Source: Saprospiraceae bacterium UBA7687 (lineage in GTDB: Bacteria > Bacteroidota > Bacteroidia > Chitinophagales > Saprospiraceae). Taken from it: 64,000 nucleotides of DNA. A model generated the notes under the pieces. It was not told the origin of the DNA. It was given only the letters and a program-made list of their open reading frames with translations, and made no database searches. The stretch is from assembly GCA_002482845.1 (NCBI GenBank), contig DLGT01000172.1, positions 54,985 to 118,984 of the forward strand. The letters run 5' to 3'. Position 1 is the stretch's first letter; each line of letters opens with the position of its first letter. Both the position numbers and the translations under genes were made by a program. Below, one piece after another: positions 49,835 to 59,000 of this stretch.

Positions 49835-50782
49835 ATGCGTTTATATCCGTTGAGAAATTTAATTTATTTATTAGTCGTACTTTTTATAAGTACTGTTTCC
49901 TTTGGCCAAAGTGGTGCGGGAAATGTAGGCATCGGGACATCATCTCCTGACCTTTCAGCCGTGCTTGATATGGTCGCTGCGGACAAAGGTCTGTTGATAC
50001 CACGTGTGGAATTGACAGATCTGACGGATCAAATTACCATTAGCAATGGCAATACCATCAGTTTATTGGTTTACAATAAAAGTAATATAAATGATATTAT
50101 TCCTGGCTTCTATTTTTGGAATGGGCTTAGGTGGTCAAAAATATCAGAAGGAAATGCTTCTATGTATTCAGGTACAGGAGCGCCGACAAATGAATCTCCA
50201 AAATTCCCTACTAAAGGCGATTTTTACATAGAGCTTCCTAATGGGAATCTCCACCGTTTTGATGGCGATACATGGAATAGTCTAATGGGACTGAGCAGTG
50301 ATATTGGCAATTTACTGACCATGGGAAGCGATGGTAGATATTTTTTAAATCCTGCGCTTATTCAGTCATCCATTACGGTGGAAAATGGATTATACAAAAA
50401 TCAAAATAATACCATAGAATTAGGAGGCACATTGGAAAAACCCACGTCCATTCAAACATCTCCTGCCAATACTTTAGCTATTTCAGGTTTGCAAAATGGC
50501 GATATCATTCAAGATGAAGTGGTCACGGTAAATCCTGCTACTGGCGTACTCAAAAAAGTAAATGCTTCTTCACTAGTGACAATCAATGAATCCATCCATA
50601 TAGGTGAAGATGGACAAACGATGTTTCAAACACCTGCCAATATCAACGACTTCAAAAAAGTACACGTGTACAGAAACGGCGTCCGACTTACCGCTACCTA
50701 TGTCAATTCCAATACCATAAAATTGGAAGAAGGGGTAAGTTGTTTAGCAGGCGATGAAATTAGGATCGTACAATACAATTAA
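49835..50782 (+). CDS. Exported fibre-like protein with 'RNG' C-terminal domain
   Basis: From the ATG at 49835 this 315-aa protein has a signal peptide (MRLYPLRNLIYLLVVLFIST, then VSFGQ). The mature part opens with GNVGIGTSSPDLSAVLDMVA, a motif seen in bacterial S-layer-like and phage tail-fibre proteins. The centre (about 180-250) has VENGLYKNQNNTIELGGTLE and a GLQNGDIIQDEVVTVNPATG element. The C-terminal domain is KVHVYRNGVRLTATYVNSNT ... LAGDEIRIVQYN, like a phage-fibre tip module. The next gene encodes the same two modules. The longer frame to 49742 adds a segment without a signal. It is first in a four-gene operon of exported fibre-like proteins. No T9SS sorting domain is visible. Confidence 0.82.
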   Translation: MRLYPLRNLIYLLVVLFISTVSFGQSGAGNVGIGTSSPDLSAVLDMVAADKGLLIPRVELTDLTDQITISNGNTISLLVYNKSNINDIIPGFYFWNGLRWSKISEGNASMYSGTGAPTNESPKFPTKGDFYIELPNGNLHRFDGDTWNSLMGLSSDIGNLLTMGSDGRYFLNPALIQSSITVENGLYKNQNNTIELGGTLEKPTSIQTSPANTLAISGLQNGDIIQDEVVTVNPATGVLKKVNASSLVTINESIHIGEDGQTMFQTPANINDFKKVHVYRNGVRLTATYVNSNTIKLEEGVSCLAGDEIRIVQYN

Positions 50783-50828
50783 TTAGATCATTTTTTTTAT
50801 AACACAACAACAAATCAATTTTTTCAAC

Positions 50829-51716
50829 ATGAAGCAGTATCTTTTACTCATCGGTTTTTTTCTATTTGTCGCTTTTACGGCTAATGCTCAACTTGACTCT
50901 ACAAAGGTAGTAGATAATAAGGGTACGATCAAATATGTTTTAAAAGCTAAAAACTCAAAAATTATTACGCAACAGGACAGTACGATACTTTTCGTTACAC
51001 CAAAACAATTAAGTAATCTTCAAAGTCAAGGTGCTTCTACTTATGTAAAGTATGCGGATACATCTGCTATGTTGGCTGCTTATTTAAATTCTGAAGGAAA
51101 TGGATTGACTAAGTCAGGTCAGTCAATTTCATTAGGTGGAACATTGACTACAAATGCAACGATTGTGACATCTGAGGAAAGCTTGTTAAGAATTCAAGGG
51201 CTTCAGTCAGGTAGCACAGTTACAGATAGTGTGATGGTCGTGGATGGAGACACAGGCGCTTTAAAATGGATTTCAGCTTCTAAGTTGTTTAATGCATTAA
51301 CTTTTGAAAACGGTTTAACAAAATCAGGTAATACTGTAAAATTAGGAGGTGCTTTAAATGAAGCAACTACCATCACTACGGATGCAACCAATGTATTGAA
51401 AATTGAGGGTTTACAAGGTGGGAATCTCGGCGCAGATAGCTTAGTTGTAACTTCAGCAGATGGTACACTCAAAAAAGTAAATCGCGAAACGGTAGTTCAA
51501 AGCGGGGAAGTAAATATTACGGCTACGTTAAATCAATCATCAATTACAGTTGCAAATATGCCAGCTTCTGCATCTAAGGTTTGGGTATTCAGAAATGGTG
51601 CAAAACTAGTAGCTGGTGAAGATTATACAACTGCAGCTGGTGAGGTAACCCTTACGCCTACTGTAGATTGGTCTGTTTTGGCAGGTGATAATTTTGAAGT
51701 ACAATGGGTGAAATAA
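50829..51716 (+). CDS. Exported fibre-like protein with duplicated LGGTL module
   Basis: The 295-aa protein has a signal peptide (MKQYLLLIGFFLFVAFTANAQ). Two copies of one module follow, at about residues 92-152 and 158-215: GNGLTKSGQSISLGGTLTTN / ENGLTKSGNTVKLGGALNEA, each continuing into L-x-I-x-GLQ-x-G and ending with a D-G-x-L-K phrase. The C-terminal domain is KVWVFRNGAKLVAGEDYTT with TPTVDWSVLAGDNFEVQWV, the same as in the previous protein. These modules are known from phage tail fibres and phage-derived structures in Bacteroidota. It may form trimeric or stacked fibres at the surface, which is inference. The gap to the next gene is 30 bp. Confidence 0.85.
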   Translation: MKQYLLLIGFFLFVAFTANAQLDSTKVVDNKGTIKYVLKAKNSKIITQQDSTILFVTPKQLSNLQSQGASTYVKYADTSAMLAAYLNSEGNGLTKSGQSISLGGTLTTNATIVTSEESLLRIQGLQSGSTVTDSVMVVDGDTGALKWISASKLFNALTFENGLTKSGNTVKLGGALNEATTITTDATNVLKIEGLQGGNLGADSLVVTSADGTLKKVNRETVVQSGEVNITATLNQSSITVANMPASASKVWVFRNGAKLVAGEDYTTAAGEVTLTPTVDWSVLAGDNFEVQWVK

Positions 51717-51746
51717 TCCACCTTATTTTTGATTGAAATTCAGTAA

Positions 51747-53135
51747 ATGAAAAATCCAGTTAAAATATTTTTTATAACACTTTGTGTATGGTTTACAACA
51801 TCTGTAAGCCATGCACAAACCGTTAGGGTCACAGATCATAAAGGTACACCAAAGGATGTTGACAACAGTAAATGGCAACTTTCTGGTTCTAACATTTACT
51901 TAAAAGTGAGTGGAAATGTAGGCATCGGTACAAATGATCCTGGTGCACAGTTACATACCACTGGTAGTCTCAGGTTTTCAGGTCTTGGTACAAATACTTC
52001 CAATACAAATCTAATGACTACTGATGGTTCGGGTAATGTGTCTACAAGATCTCTATCAAATATTTTAAATGGAAATGCCATAACTAGTTTAAATGGATTG
52101 ACCAATTCAGTTCAAAGTTTTTCTATTGGCACAACTGGAACTAATATTGGCATATCTTCTACAGGAAGCACCCATACCTTTAATATTCCTACAGCATCTG
52201 CTAGTAATAGGGGAGCATTGAGTTCGGCTGATTGGACTACTTTTAATAATAAAGAAGCAGCTATTATAGCTGGAACAAATGCCCAATATTTCAGAGGCGA
52301 TAAAACATGGCAAACACTAAATACAACAGCAGTTGCAGAAGGAAGTAACTTATACTTTACTAATGCTAGATCAAGAAGTGCAATATCGCTTACGACCACA
52401 GGTACAAGTGGAGCTGCAAGTTACAATGCCACTACAGGTGTATTAAATATACCTAATTATGCAGATGGTGGAATTACTTCTGTTAACGGTCTGACAAGTT
52501 TGACACAAAGTTTTGCTACAGGGACATCTGGGTCTGACATAGGCATATCTTCTACAGGAAGCACACATACCTTTAATATTCCTACAGCATCTGCAAGTAA
52601 TAGGGGCGCATTGAGTTCGGCTGATTGGACTACTTTTAATAATAAAATAAGCGCCGTCAACGCCACAACTTCATCAGCTGTTACTGCTACTGGAACATCT
52701 GTAAATATTAATAATACAGCAGCGCATTGGAACGCAAATCAGTTGTCAGGAAAAAATATTGCAACTACAGACCCTACAGAAGGTCAAGTACTCACTTGGG
52801 ATGCTACCTTAAATACCTGGAAACCCGCAGCATTTGGTGTTTTTCCTGTAGTCACTGTTACATCTACAAGTTATACCTTATCAGCAAATGATCATGGAAA
52901 GATCTTAGATTTTACATCGAATTCAGCCATCACCATCACCGTTCCCAATACATTGTCTACTGGTTTTCAGGTGAGTATTACACAAGCTGGCACTGGTCAG
53001 ATTTCCTTTTCGGGTAGTGGTGGTATGGCCGTAAATAATAGATGGGGAGGAACGACGACATCAGGTAGATGGGCCAAAGCTGGTCTAGAAGTAAGGGCAA
53101 CAAATTCGTCCGTATTAAGTGGTGATGTTCAATAA
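51747..53135 (+). CDS. Exported tail-fibre-like protein with internal duplication
   Basis: The 462-aa protein has a signal peptide (IFFITLCVWFTTSVSHAQ). The early region GNVGIGTNDPGAQLHTTGSL is followed by two copies of a segment with GISSTGSTHTFNIPTASASN and RGALSSADWTTFNNK (residues about 135-169 and 266-300). The DNA is duplicated at 52149-52253 and 52542-52646. The final part (SYTLSANDHGKILDFTSNSA, VPNTLSTGFQVSITQAGTGQ, GLEVRATNSSVLSGDVQ) is the phage-fibre tip domain that occurs in many tail-fibre proteins. It is the third gene of the operon (30-bp gap before, 12-bp gap after). It may form a fibre outside the cell; no T9SS tail is visible. Confidence 0.87.
   Translation: MKNPVKIFFITLCVWFTTSVSHAQTVRVTDHKGTPKDVDNSKWQLSGSNIYLKVSGNVGIGTNDPGAQLHTTGSLRFSGLGTNTSNTNLMTTDGSGNVSTRSLSNILNGNAITSLNGLTNSVQSFSIGTTGTNIGISSTGSTHTFNIPTASASNRGALSSADWTTFNNKEAAIIAGTNAQYFRGDKTWQTLNTTAVAEGSNLYFTNARSRSAISLTTTGTSGAASYNATTGVLNIPNYADGGITSVNGLTSLTQSFATGTSGSDIGISSTGSTHTFNIPTASASNRGALSSADWTTFNNKISAVNATTSSAVTATGTSVNINNTAAHWNANQLSGKNIATTDPTEGQVLTWDATLNTWKPAAFGVFPVVTVTSTSYTLSANDHGKILDFTSNSAITITVPNTLSTGFQVSITQAGTGQISFSGSGGMAVNNRWGGTTTSGRWAKAGLEVRATNSSVLSGDVQ
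52149..52253. repeat. 105-bp in-gene direct repeat, copy 1
   Basis: Nearly identical to 52542-52646 (GGCATATCTTCTACAGGAAG ... ACTTTTAATAATAAA). Both lie inside the tail-fibre-like gene and in the same frame. Confidence 0.85.
52542..52646. repeat. 105-bp in-gene direct repeat, copy 2
   Basis: Partner of 52149-52253, 393 bp away and thus in frame (131 codons). A few synonymous differences can be seen, for example cacccat against cacacat. Confidence 0.85.
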
Positions 53136-53147
53136 TCGAAAAGAAAT

Positions 53148-54740
53148 ATGAAGTATTGGATTTATTTATTTTTATGGTTTCCATTTCTGCTTAAGGGTCA
53201 ACTGTTGCCTGCAAATAGATTTTTTAATTCCAATCAAACCAATGCTTTTATTTGGGATAATACCAGTTCAAATGGTGTCGTAAATAATGGTAGTGGCACA
53301 TGGAATGCGACCAATCTTACTTGGCTCAAAATACCCACTGGCGCAAATCAAGTTTGGTCTAATGGTTCTAGTGCTACTTTTGGTGGTAATCTAGGGCAAG
53401 GTGCAGCAGGGACAGTAACGATTTCGGGAACACAAAATGTAAAAAGTTTAATTTTTGATGCTACACCATCTGGCAATTTTATATTACAAAATGGTATCTT
53501 AAATCTTCAAGGAGGTGTTTGGGAAGTTAATCAGAATGCATCGATTTCATCCACCTTACAAGGAAATGCAAATTACACGAAAAAAGGAAACTCAAATCTT
53601 ACCCTTACGGGAAATAATTCCTATTCAGGCACAAGTACAATCAGTCAAGGAGGTATTTATGTTGGGACAGCTACTGCCTTGGGCACTTCATCTGTCATTC
53701 TGGGAGATGAAAACACAGGAACTAACAATATAGAATGGAGATGGGCGGGTAGTACGCAACCTTCAACCAGTCTTACAGTGTCTAATCTTGGAATAGGAAC
53801 AGTTACCATCGGCGCATATTCTGTGGGACTAAATACACAACACTCTGGCAATATAGCTTTGGGAAGAGATGTCATTTTGTTTGATGGATCCAATGATAGA
53901 AGTTCGTTTGAAGGTATCATTTCAGGTACTGTTTCTAGCATCACAATTAATGGCACTGGCAGTTATAGTAATAGTACCGGTCGTGGTGCAAGGGTTACAT
54001 TTGATAACAATTTGAATAGCTTTATTGGTAAAATATTTGTTTTGTCAGGAAAAGCATTTCAGTTTAATGCGTCAAACGCCGCGAATAGTAATGCCATAGA
54101 ATGTAATGGCGATATTGTGATCAACTCCTTCGTTACCACAACACCCATCATGGGTACGTTGACTGGTTCCGGCCGTGTGTCTATTCACCCTGAAACGTCA
54201 GCAGACGCAAGCTTTAGTGTAGGGAATGATGATGAGAGCGGGACTTTTTCTGGAACGATCGTAGATGGTGGAGGAGAAATGTCCATTATTAAATTAGGTA
54301 CAGGTACTCAACTTCTTACAGGCACATCTAGCTACAATGGTACCACCACCATTAACAACGGTGTATTGGGAGGTACGGGTACTTTGTCTAACTCTGCAAC
54401 TACAATTGTTAATAGCAATGGGAAAATCATGGGAGGATTAGGATTAGGGAGTTCGGGTGTTTTTACCACCGAGGACCTTGTCTTTACCAATGGAACAACG
54501 GCTGCAATTAATGTATACAGTAATGGATCATCTTTATCAAGAATACAAGTAAATGGTACTTGTAATTTAGGTACAACTTCCAAAGTACATCTGATGCAAG
54601 CAATGCCGACAGGCACCTACAATATTATTTCATCCACTGGCACGATGAGTGGAACGACGCCTACCTTAGGAACCAATTTATCAGGCAGGTCAGTATCGAT
54701 CACTAGGGTAGGAAGGAATCTAAGAGTGACTTTGAGTTAA
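53148..54740 (+). CDS. Exported protein with autotransporter-associated beta-strand repeats
   Basis: The 530-aa protein has a signal peptide (MKYWIYLFLWFPFLLKGQ). It contains the family repeat of autotransporter-associated strands (PATR type) twice: KKGNSNLTLTGNNSYSGTST followed by ISQGGIYVG, and KLGTGTQLLTGTSSYNGTTT followed by INNGVLGGTGTLSNSA. A right-handed beta-helix is implied for the whole length, rich in Asn, Ser, Thr and Gly. The classic C-terminal autotransporter barrel is missing, as usual for Bacteroidota proteins with these repeats. No T9SS sorting domain is clear at the end (SGRSVSITRVGRNLRVTLS). It is the last gene of the fibre operon. Confidence 0.9.
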   Translation: MKYWIYLFLWFPFLLKGQLLPANRFFNSNQTNAFIWDNTSSNGVVNNGSGTWNATNLTWLKIPTGANQVWSNGSSATFGGNLGQGAAGTVTISGTQNVKSLIFDATPSGNFILQNGILNLQGGVWEVNQNASISSTLQGNANYTKKGNSNLTLTGNNSYSGTSTISQGGIYVGTATALGTSSVILGDENTGTNNIEWRWAGSTQPSTSLTVSNLGIGTVTIGAYSVGLNTQHSGNIALGRDVILFDGSNDRSSFEGIISGTVSSITINGTGSYSNSTGRGARVTFDNNLNSFIGKIFVLSGKAFQFNASNAANSNAIECNGDIVINSFVTTTPIMGTLTGSGRVSIHPETSADASFSVGNDDESGTFSGTIVDGGGEMSIIKLGTGTQLLTGTSSYNGTTTINNGVLGGTGTLSNSATTIVNSNGKIMGGLGLGSSGVFTTEDLVFTNGTTAAINVYSNGSSLSRIQVNGTCNLGTTSKVHLMQAMPTGTYNIISSTGTMSGTTPTLGTNLSGRSVSITRVGRNLRVTLS

Positions 54741-55311
54741 AGCAATCAATTGAAACAAATCTTTCTATTTATTGCTATGAAATAATTACCCTTTTGCTAT
54801 CATTTGTTTTCCATGAAACCATTTTAGAAGGAAATTACATTCAAACTACTGACTACTAATTAATAGAATAATCGCATTTCTAAGTTAAGAATACAATAAG
54901 TAATAATAAATATCTTGATGGCATTGATATAGAAATTTGTATCAAGCAAAATGGATCATAGTAGAAAATGTGACCTTAATAAGATGAATTTTTATTAGTA
55001 TGAGATTTTATTTTTAACCGTTTTAATGAATAAAACTCACATGTAATTTTTAATTATATATAGATGAATGGATGAGAAAGTGCTGAAATATGCACTTAGA
55101 CCTAATAAATATGGAGCCAATATGCACTTGACCTTTATAATAAAGTTGATCTTAAGTATTTGTTTATTAGTTGTTTATAAAATTATAAAAAATATATAAT
55201 AAATAATATTTAATGTTAGTAGGTTGGTAATTTTTTTGATCTTACATTTGCACGGTAAAGTGGCATTGCTGCTTTTGTTTTTTTTTTTGTTTTTTGACCA
55301 ACCTATAAGTT
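54741..55311. other. Gene-free stretch with a promoter box near 55243
   Basis: TACATTTG (55243-55250) matches TAnnTTTG and lies upstream of the genes at 55312/55515. No gene or strong terminator was found in 54741-55242, which is very AT-rich. Confidence 0.45.
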
Positions 55312-55518
55312 ATGAACCTTTTCGCTTGTACATACATACAAGTTTTAATTACTAATTTTCAGAAATTTATTTTTGATTCATTTGTAATTGGTGAAATAAT
55401 TGCCAAGAAAGAACTACTCTTCAAAATTGATATAGCAATTCAAAATGAAAGCGCACCTGCGTTAGATAAAATATACATTTGTCCTTCCTCAATTATTTAT
55501 AATCCATACAATCCATGA
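55312..55518 (+). CDS. Doubtful small leader frame, 68 aa
   Basis: This frame starts with ATG about 60 bp after the TACATTTG box and ends with TGA overlapping the next ATG by four bases (ATGA), which would couple translation. The peptide (MNLFACTYIQVLITNFQKF ... IIYNPYNP) has no recognisable domain and only ordinary composition. It could be a real leader peptide or a chance frame in the 5' leader. Confidence 0.25.
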   Translation: MNLFACTYIQVLITNFQKFIFDSFVIGEIIAKKELLFKIDIAIQNESAPALDKIYICPSSIIYNPYNP

Positions 55519-55988
55519 AAATGAAAAACTTTTTTATTTCAACCAACCAACTATTTTTATCACACAAATTACTTTTATTGATTTCATTTGTGTTTTTAAT
55601 GACTTTGAAGATTTCAGCCCAATCTCCTGATTCAGCATCTAAAGATTTAATAGAATTAAAATTAAGCAGTCTTAAACCTGTAGATCAACTTGAAGTTGTA
55701 CTTAATGAAATGATTATTTCCAATGAATTGGTTTTTAATGCTATTGAGACACACCCATATGACAAGATATTGTTTGAGTTGTATGGTGTCTTATTAAGAG
55801 ATATCAAAGGTACAATAGGGGTAACGGGTCTAAATGCAATACGAGAATCATACAAAAATATAATGGAAGATCAAATATTGAAACCACAATTCAAAACTAT
55901 TAATCCGAATGATATCATGCATTTGGCAATTGGATTAGTTGAGACACTTCAAGAAATCCCCCAAGTAGAGACAATCCAACCTAAATAA
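55515..55988 (+). CDS. Exported protein of unknown function, 157 aa
   Basis: The protein has a signal peptide (KLLLLISFVFLMTLKISAQ) after a short basic start; an ATG at 55521 is an alternative start. The mature part is short and helical: SPDSASKDLIELKLSSLKPV, then LEVVLNEMIISNELVFNAIE, LYGVLLRDIKGTIGVTGLNA and MHLAIGLVETLQEIPQVETI. I do not recognise a family. It lies 29 bp before the giant surface protein gene in the same direction. The two are probably co-transcribed, so this small protein may assist or be secreted with it; that is inference from position only. Confidence 0.75.
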   Translation: MKMKNFFISTNQLFLSHKLLLLISFVFLMTLKISAQSPDSASKDLIELKLSSLKPVDQLEVVLNEMIISNELVFNAIETHPYDKILFELYGVLLRDIKGTIGVTGLNAIRESYKNIMEDQILKPQFKTINPNDIMHLAIGLVETLQEIPQVETIQPK

Positions 55989-56017
55989 TAAATTACTAAA
56001 ATATAAAACATACTCCA

Positions 56018-59000
56018 ATGAAGATATTTTTAAACTCACAAAGATTTTTTACTACATTAATACTATTGTTAATTGGTAGTTTTATCTCAATTAATGCTCA
56101 AATCATCAACCCAGCGGGCGACGGAGGATTTGAAAATGGAACAGGATTTTTAGATAATGGCTGGTCCATTTCTAATGGGGCGGTTACAAATCAATGGTAT
56201 TTAGGTAATGTTCCTGCACTTACAACTGGAGCAAGGTGTGCTTATATTTCAGCAGATGGTGGTACGACCAATGGTTTTATAAATACATCCATTTCAGTTG
56301 TTCATTTTTGGAAAGATGTAACAATACCTGCTGGTGAGACTGCTACATTAAGTTTTAACTGGTGGGCACAAGGCGAGACTAGTTCATTTGATGCTTTAAT
56401 GGTAAGTGTGGCTCCGACCACGTATACACCCACTGCATCTAATGTAAGTTTAGGAACAGCTGCTCTTGCGGCACCAGCTACTACTTTAGCTCAGTTATGG
56501 ACTTTTTCTAGTGTGCAATCATTCAATTTGACTTTACCTTCTAATTTAATAAATAATTGTGGAGGACCATCAACCGTTAGATTAATTTTTACTTGGAAAA
56601 ATGATTCTTCAGGAGGAACTAACCCTTCTGCTGCAATTGATAATATATCATTGACATCATCACCATCTGCCTTGCCTTTATCAGGCACTTATAGTGTGGG
56701 TCCGACAGGATTGTATTCAAGTTTAACAGCAGCAGTAAATGATGTAAATGCAAGAGGCGTTTCATCTCCAGTTATTTTAGAGTTACAATCAGCTTATGTT
56801 GGAACAGGAGAAATTTTTCCTATCACTTTAGCAGGACAAGGTAATTGTTCTCCATTATCATCAGTTAACACCGTTACAATCAGACCCGAAACTGGGTCGC
56901 CTGTCATTTCCATTACAGGAACAAATACGGGCCCTACTTTTGATGTAAATGGCGGAAAATGGTGGATTATAGATGGTAGACCAGGTGGATTAGGTACTTC
57001 CAAAAATCTAATTGTGGCAAATACGACCACAACTGGTCAAGCTGCAAGATTTATAAATGAAGCATCAAACAATATTATAAGATATACGGATTTAAGAGGC
57101 GTCAATACTTCTACTACAAGTGGTGTTATAGTTTTTTCAACTACAACAGGTATCAATGGTAATGATAACAATTTGATAGATAATTCAGACATAAGAGATG
57201 GTGCGACTACACCGAATAATGGGGTTTATTCATCTGGTTCCACTACCACTTTATTTACCAATAATTCTGGCAATACTATATCAAATTGTAATATTTTTAA
57301 TACATTCGGAGCTACAACTACGGCTTATGGTATAAATATTTCTTCAGGAAACACAAATTGGACTATAATAAATAATAGTATTTATCAAACAGCGTCTAGA
57401 TCAACTAGCTCCACATGGGGAGGAATTCAAATTGCAAATACGACCACTGGGGATGATTTTTTAGTAAATGGTAATTATATAGGAGGTACTGCGCCTTTAT
57501 GTGGTGGGTCAGCATTAACATTTACAGGGACCACAATCAATTTCAGAGGGATGAATCTCTCCTTGGGTGGAAATGTAGTTTCAACTATATCTAATAATAC
57601 AATTCAAAACATAAATATTACAACCACAAACACAACGGGATTTAATGGTGGTATTATTGGTGGTCAAGGATTGGTGAACATATCTAATAACACTATTGGG
57701 ATGGCAGCATCTACTAATAGCATTATGATTTCAGCTTCTGGTTCTGCTTATGGTTTCAGTGGTATTATTTGTGGTGGTGGCACGCCTGCTAATATAATGA
57801 ATATTTCTGAAAATACCATCGCAGGTATTCAAATGGTTGTTACCGGAGCACCAGCTACAGTCCCAAGTTTGAGGTTAATATCTGTACAAAGCACTCTGGC
57901 AGGAAGCAGTTATAATGTTACTAATAATACAGTAGGTAGTCTTACCGTTCCAAACAGTATTTCTATCAATGGTAACAGTAATATGATAGGTATAATAAGT
58001 TTTTCAATTGGCTTGGGCCAAAATATATCTGGGAATACTGTAGGTAATCTAACAAATATTAACACTGGTATCGCTGCCGCAGTTACAGGGTTGGCAGCCC
58101 AAGGTTCAGGTGCAAGCCCAAATATATTAGGAACCTTTAATGTAATTGGAAATACAATTAGAGATCTATCTTCAGCATCTGCATCTACAACGATTGTTTC
58201 TGCTTTAGGTTTATCCATATTCGGAAATGGACAGACCACTGGTAGTAATTTGGTGAGTCAAAACCAAATATTTAATATTTCCAATACAAATAGTACGGCT
58301 GTTGCTACTGCTGCTTTTGGAACTGTATTTAACTTGCCATTAGCAATTCCATCTTTAATTGAACGGAATAATATTCATTCAGTATTTGTGTCTAATACAT
58401 CAAATTCAGGATTGAATGGTGTAACTGCAATGCAAATAAATTCTGGAAATGGTACTTATCAAAATAACTTTATTCGAGTGGGTGTTGATGGTGCAGGTAT
58501 TGATAATAATGGCAATGTCACGGTTTCTGGTATTACAGAAGTAGCAGGTACAAATAGTCTAGTTTCAAACAGTGTTTACATCGGAGGTCAAGCTGTTGCG
58601 ACGGGTACAAGTAATTCTTTTGCTTTCCGTAGCACTAATACAGGAACATCAGGAAGATTGGTTAGAAATAATATCTTTTTCAATAATCGTTCTAATGGTG
58701 CTGGTTCAGGAAAAAATTATGCAAGTTCCTTACCTGGTACTGTAGCTAACCAAGCTGGCCTTGTATGTGATAATAATATTTTGTTTGCACCTGGCACAGG
58801 TGGTTTCTTAGGATTATTTAACACAACTGATTTTTCAACTTTGGCTTCTTGGAGGAGTGCAACAGGTGTAGATTGGTCATCCTTAAGTGGTAACCCTCAA
58901 TTTGTTGCTCCTAATGGAACTTCATCTACGGTTGATTTACACATACAATCTGCTGTTCCTACTCCTGTAGAAAGTAATGGAGCACCAATTTTAAGTGCAT

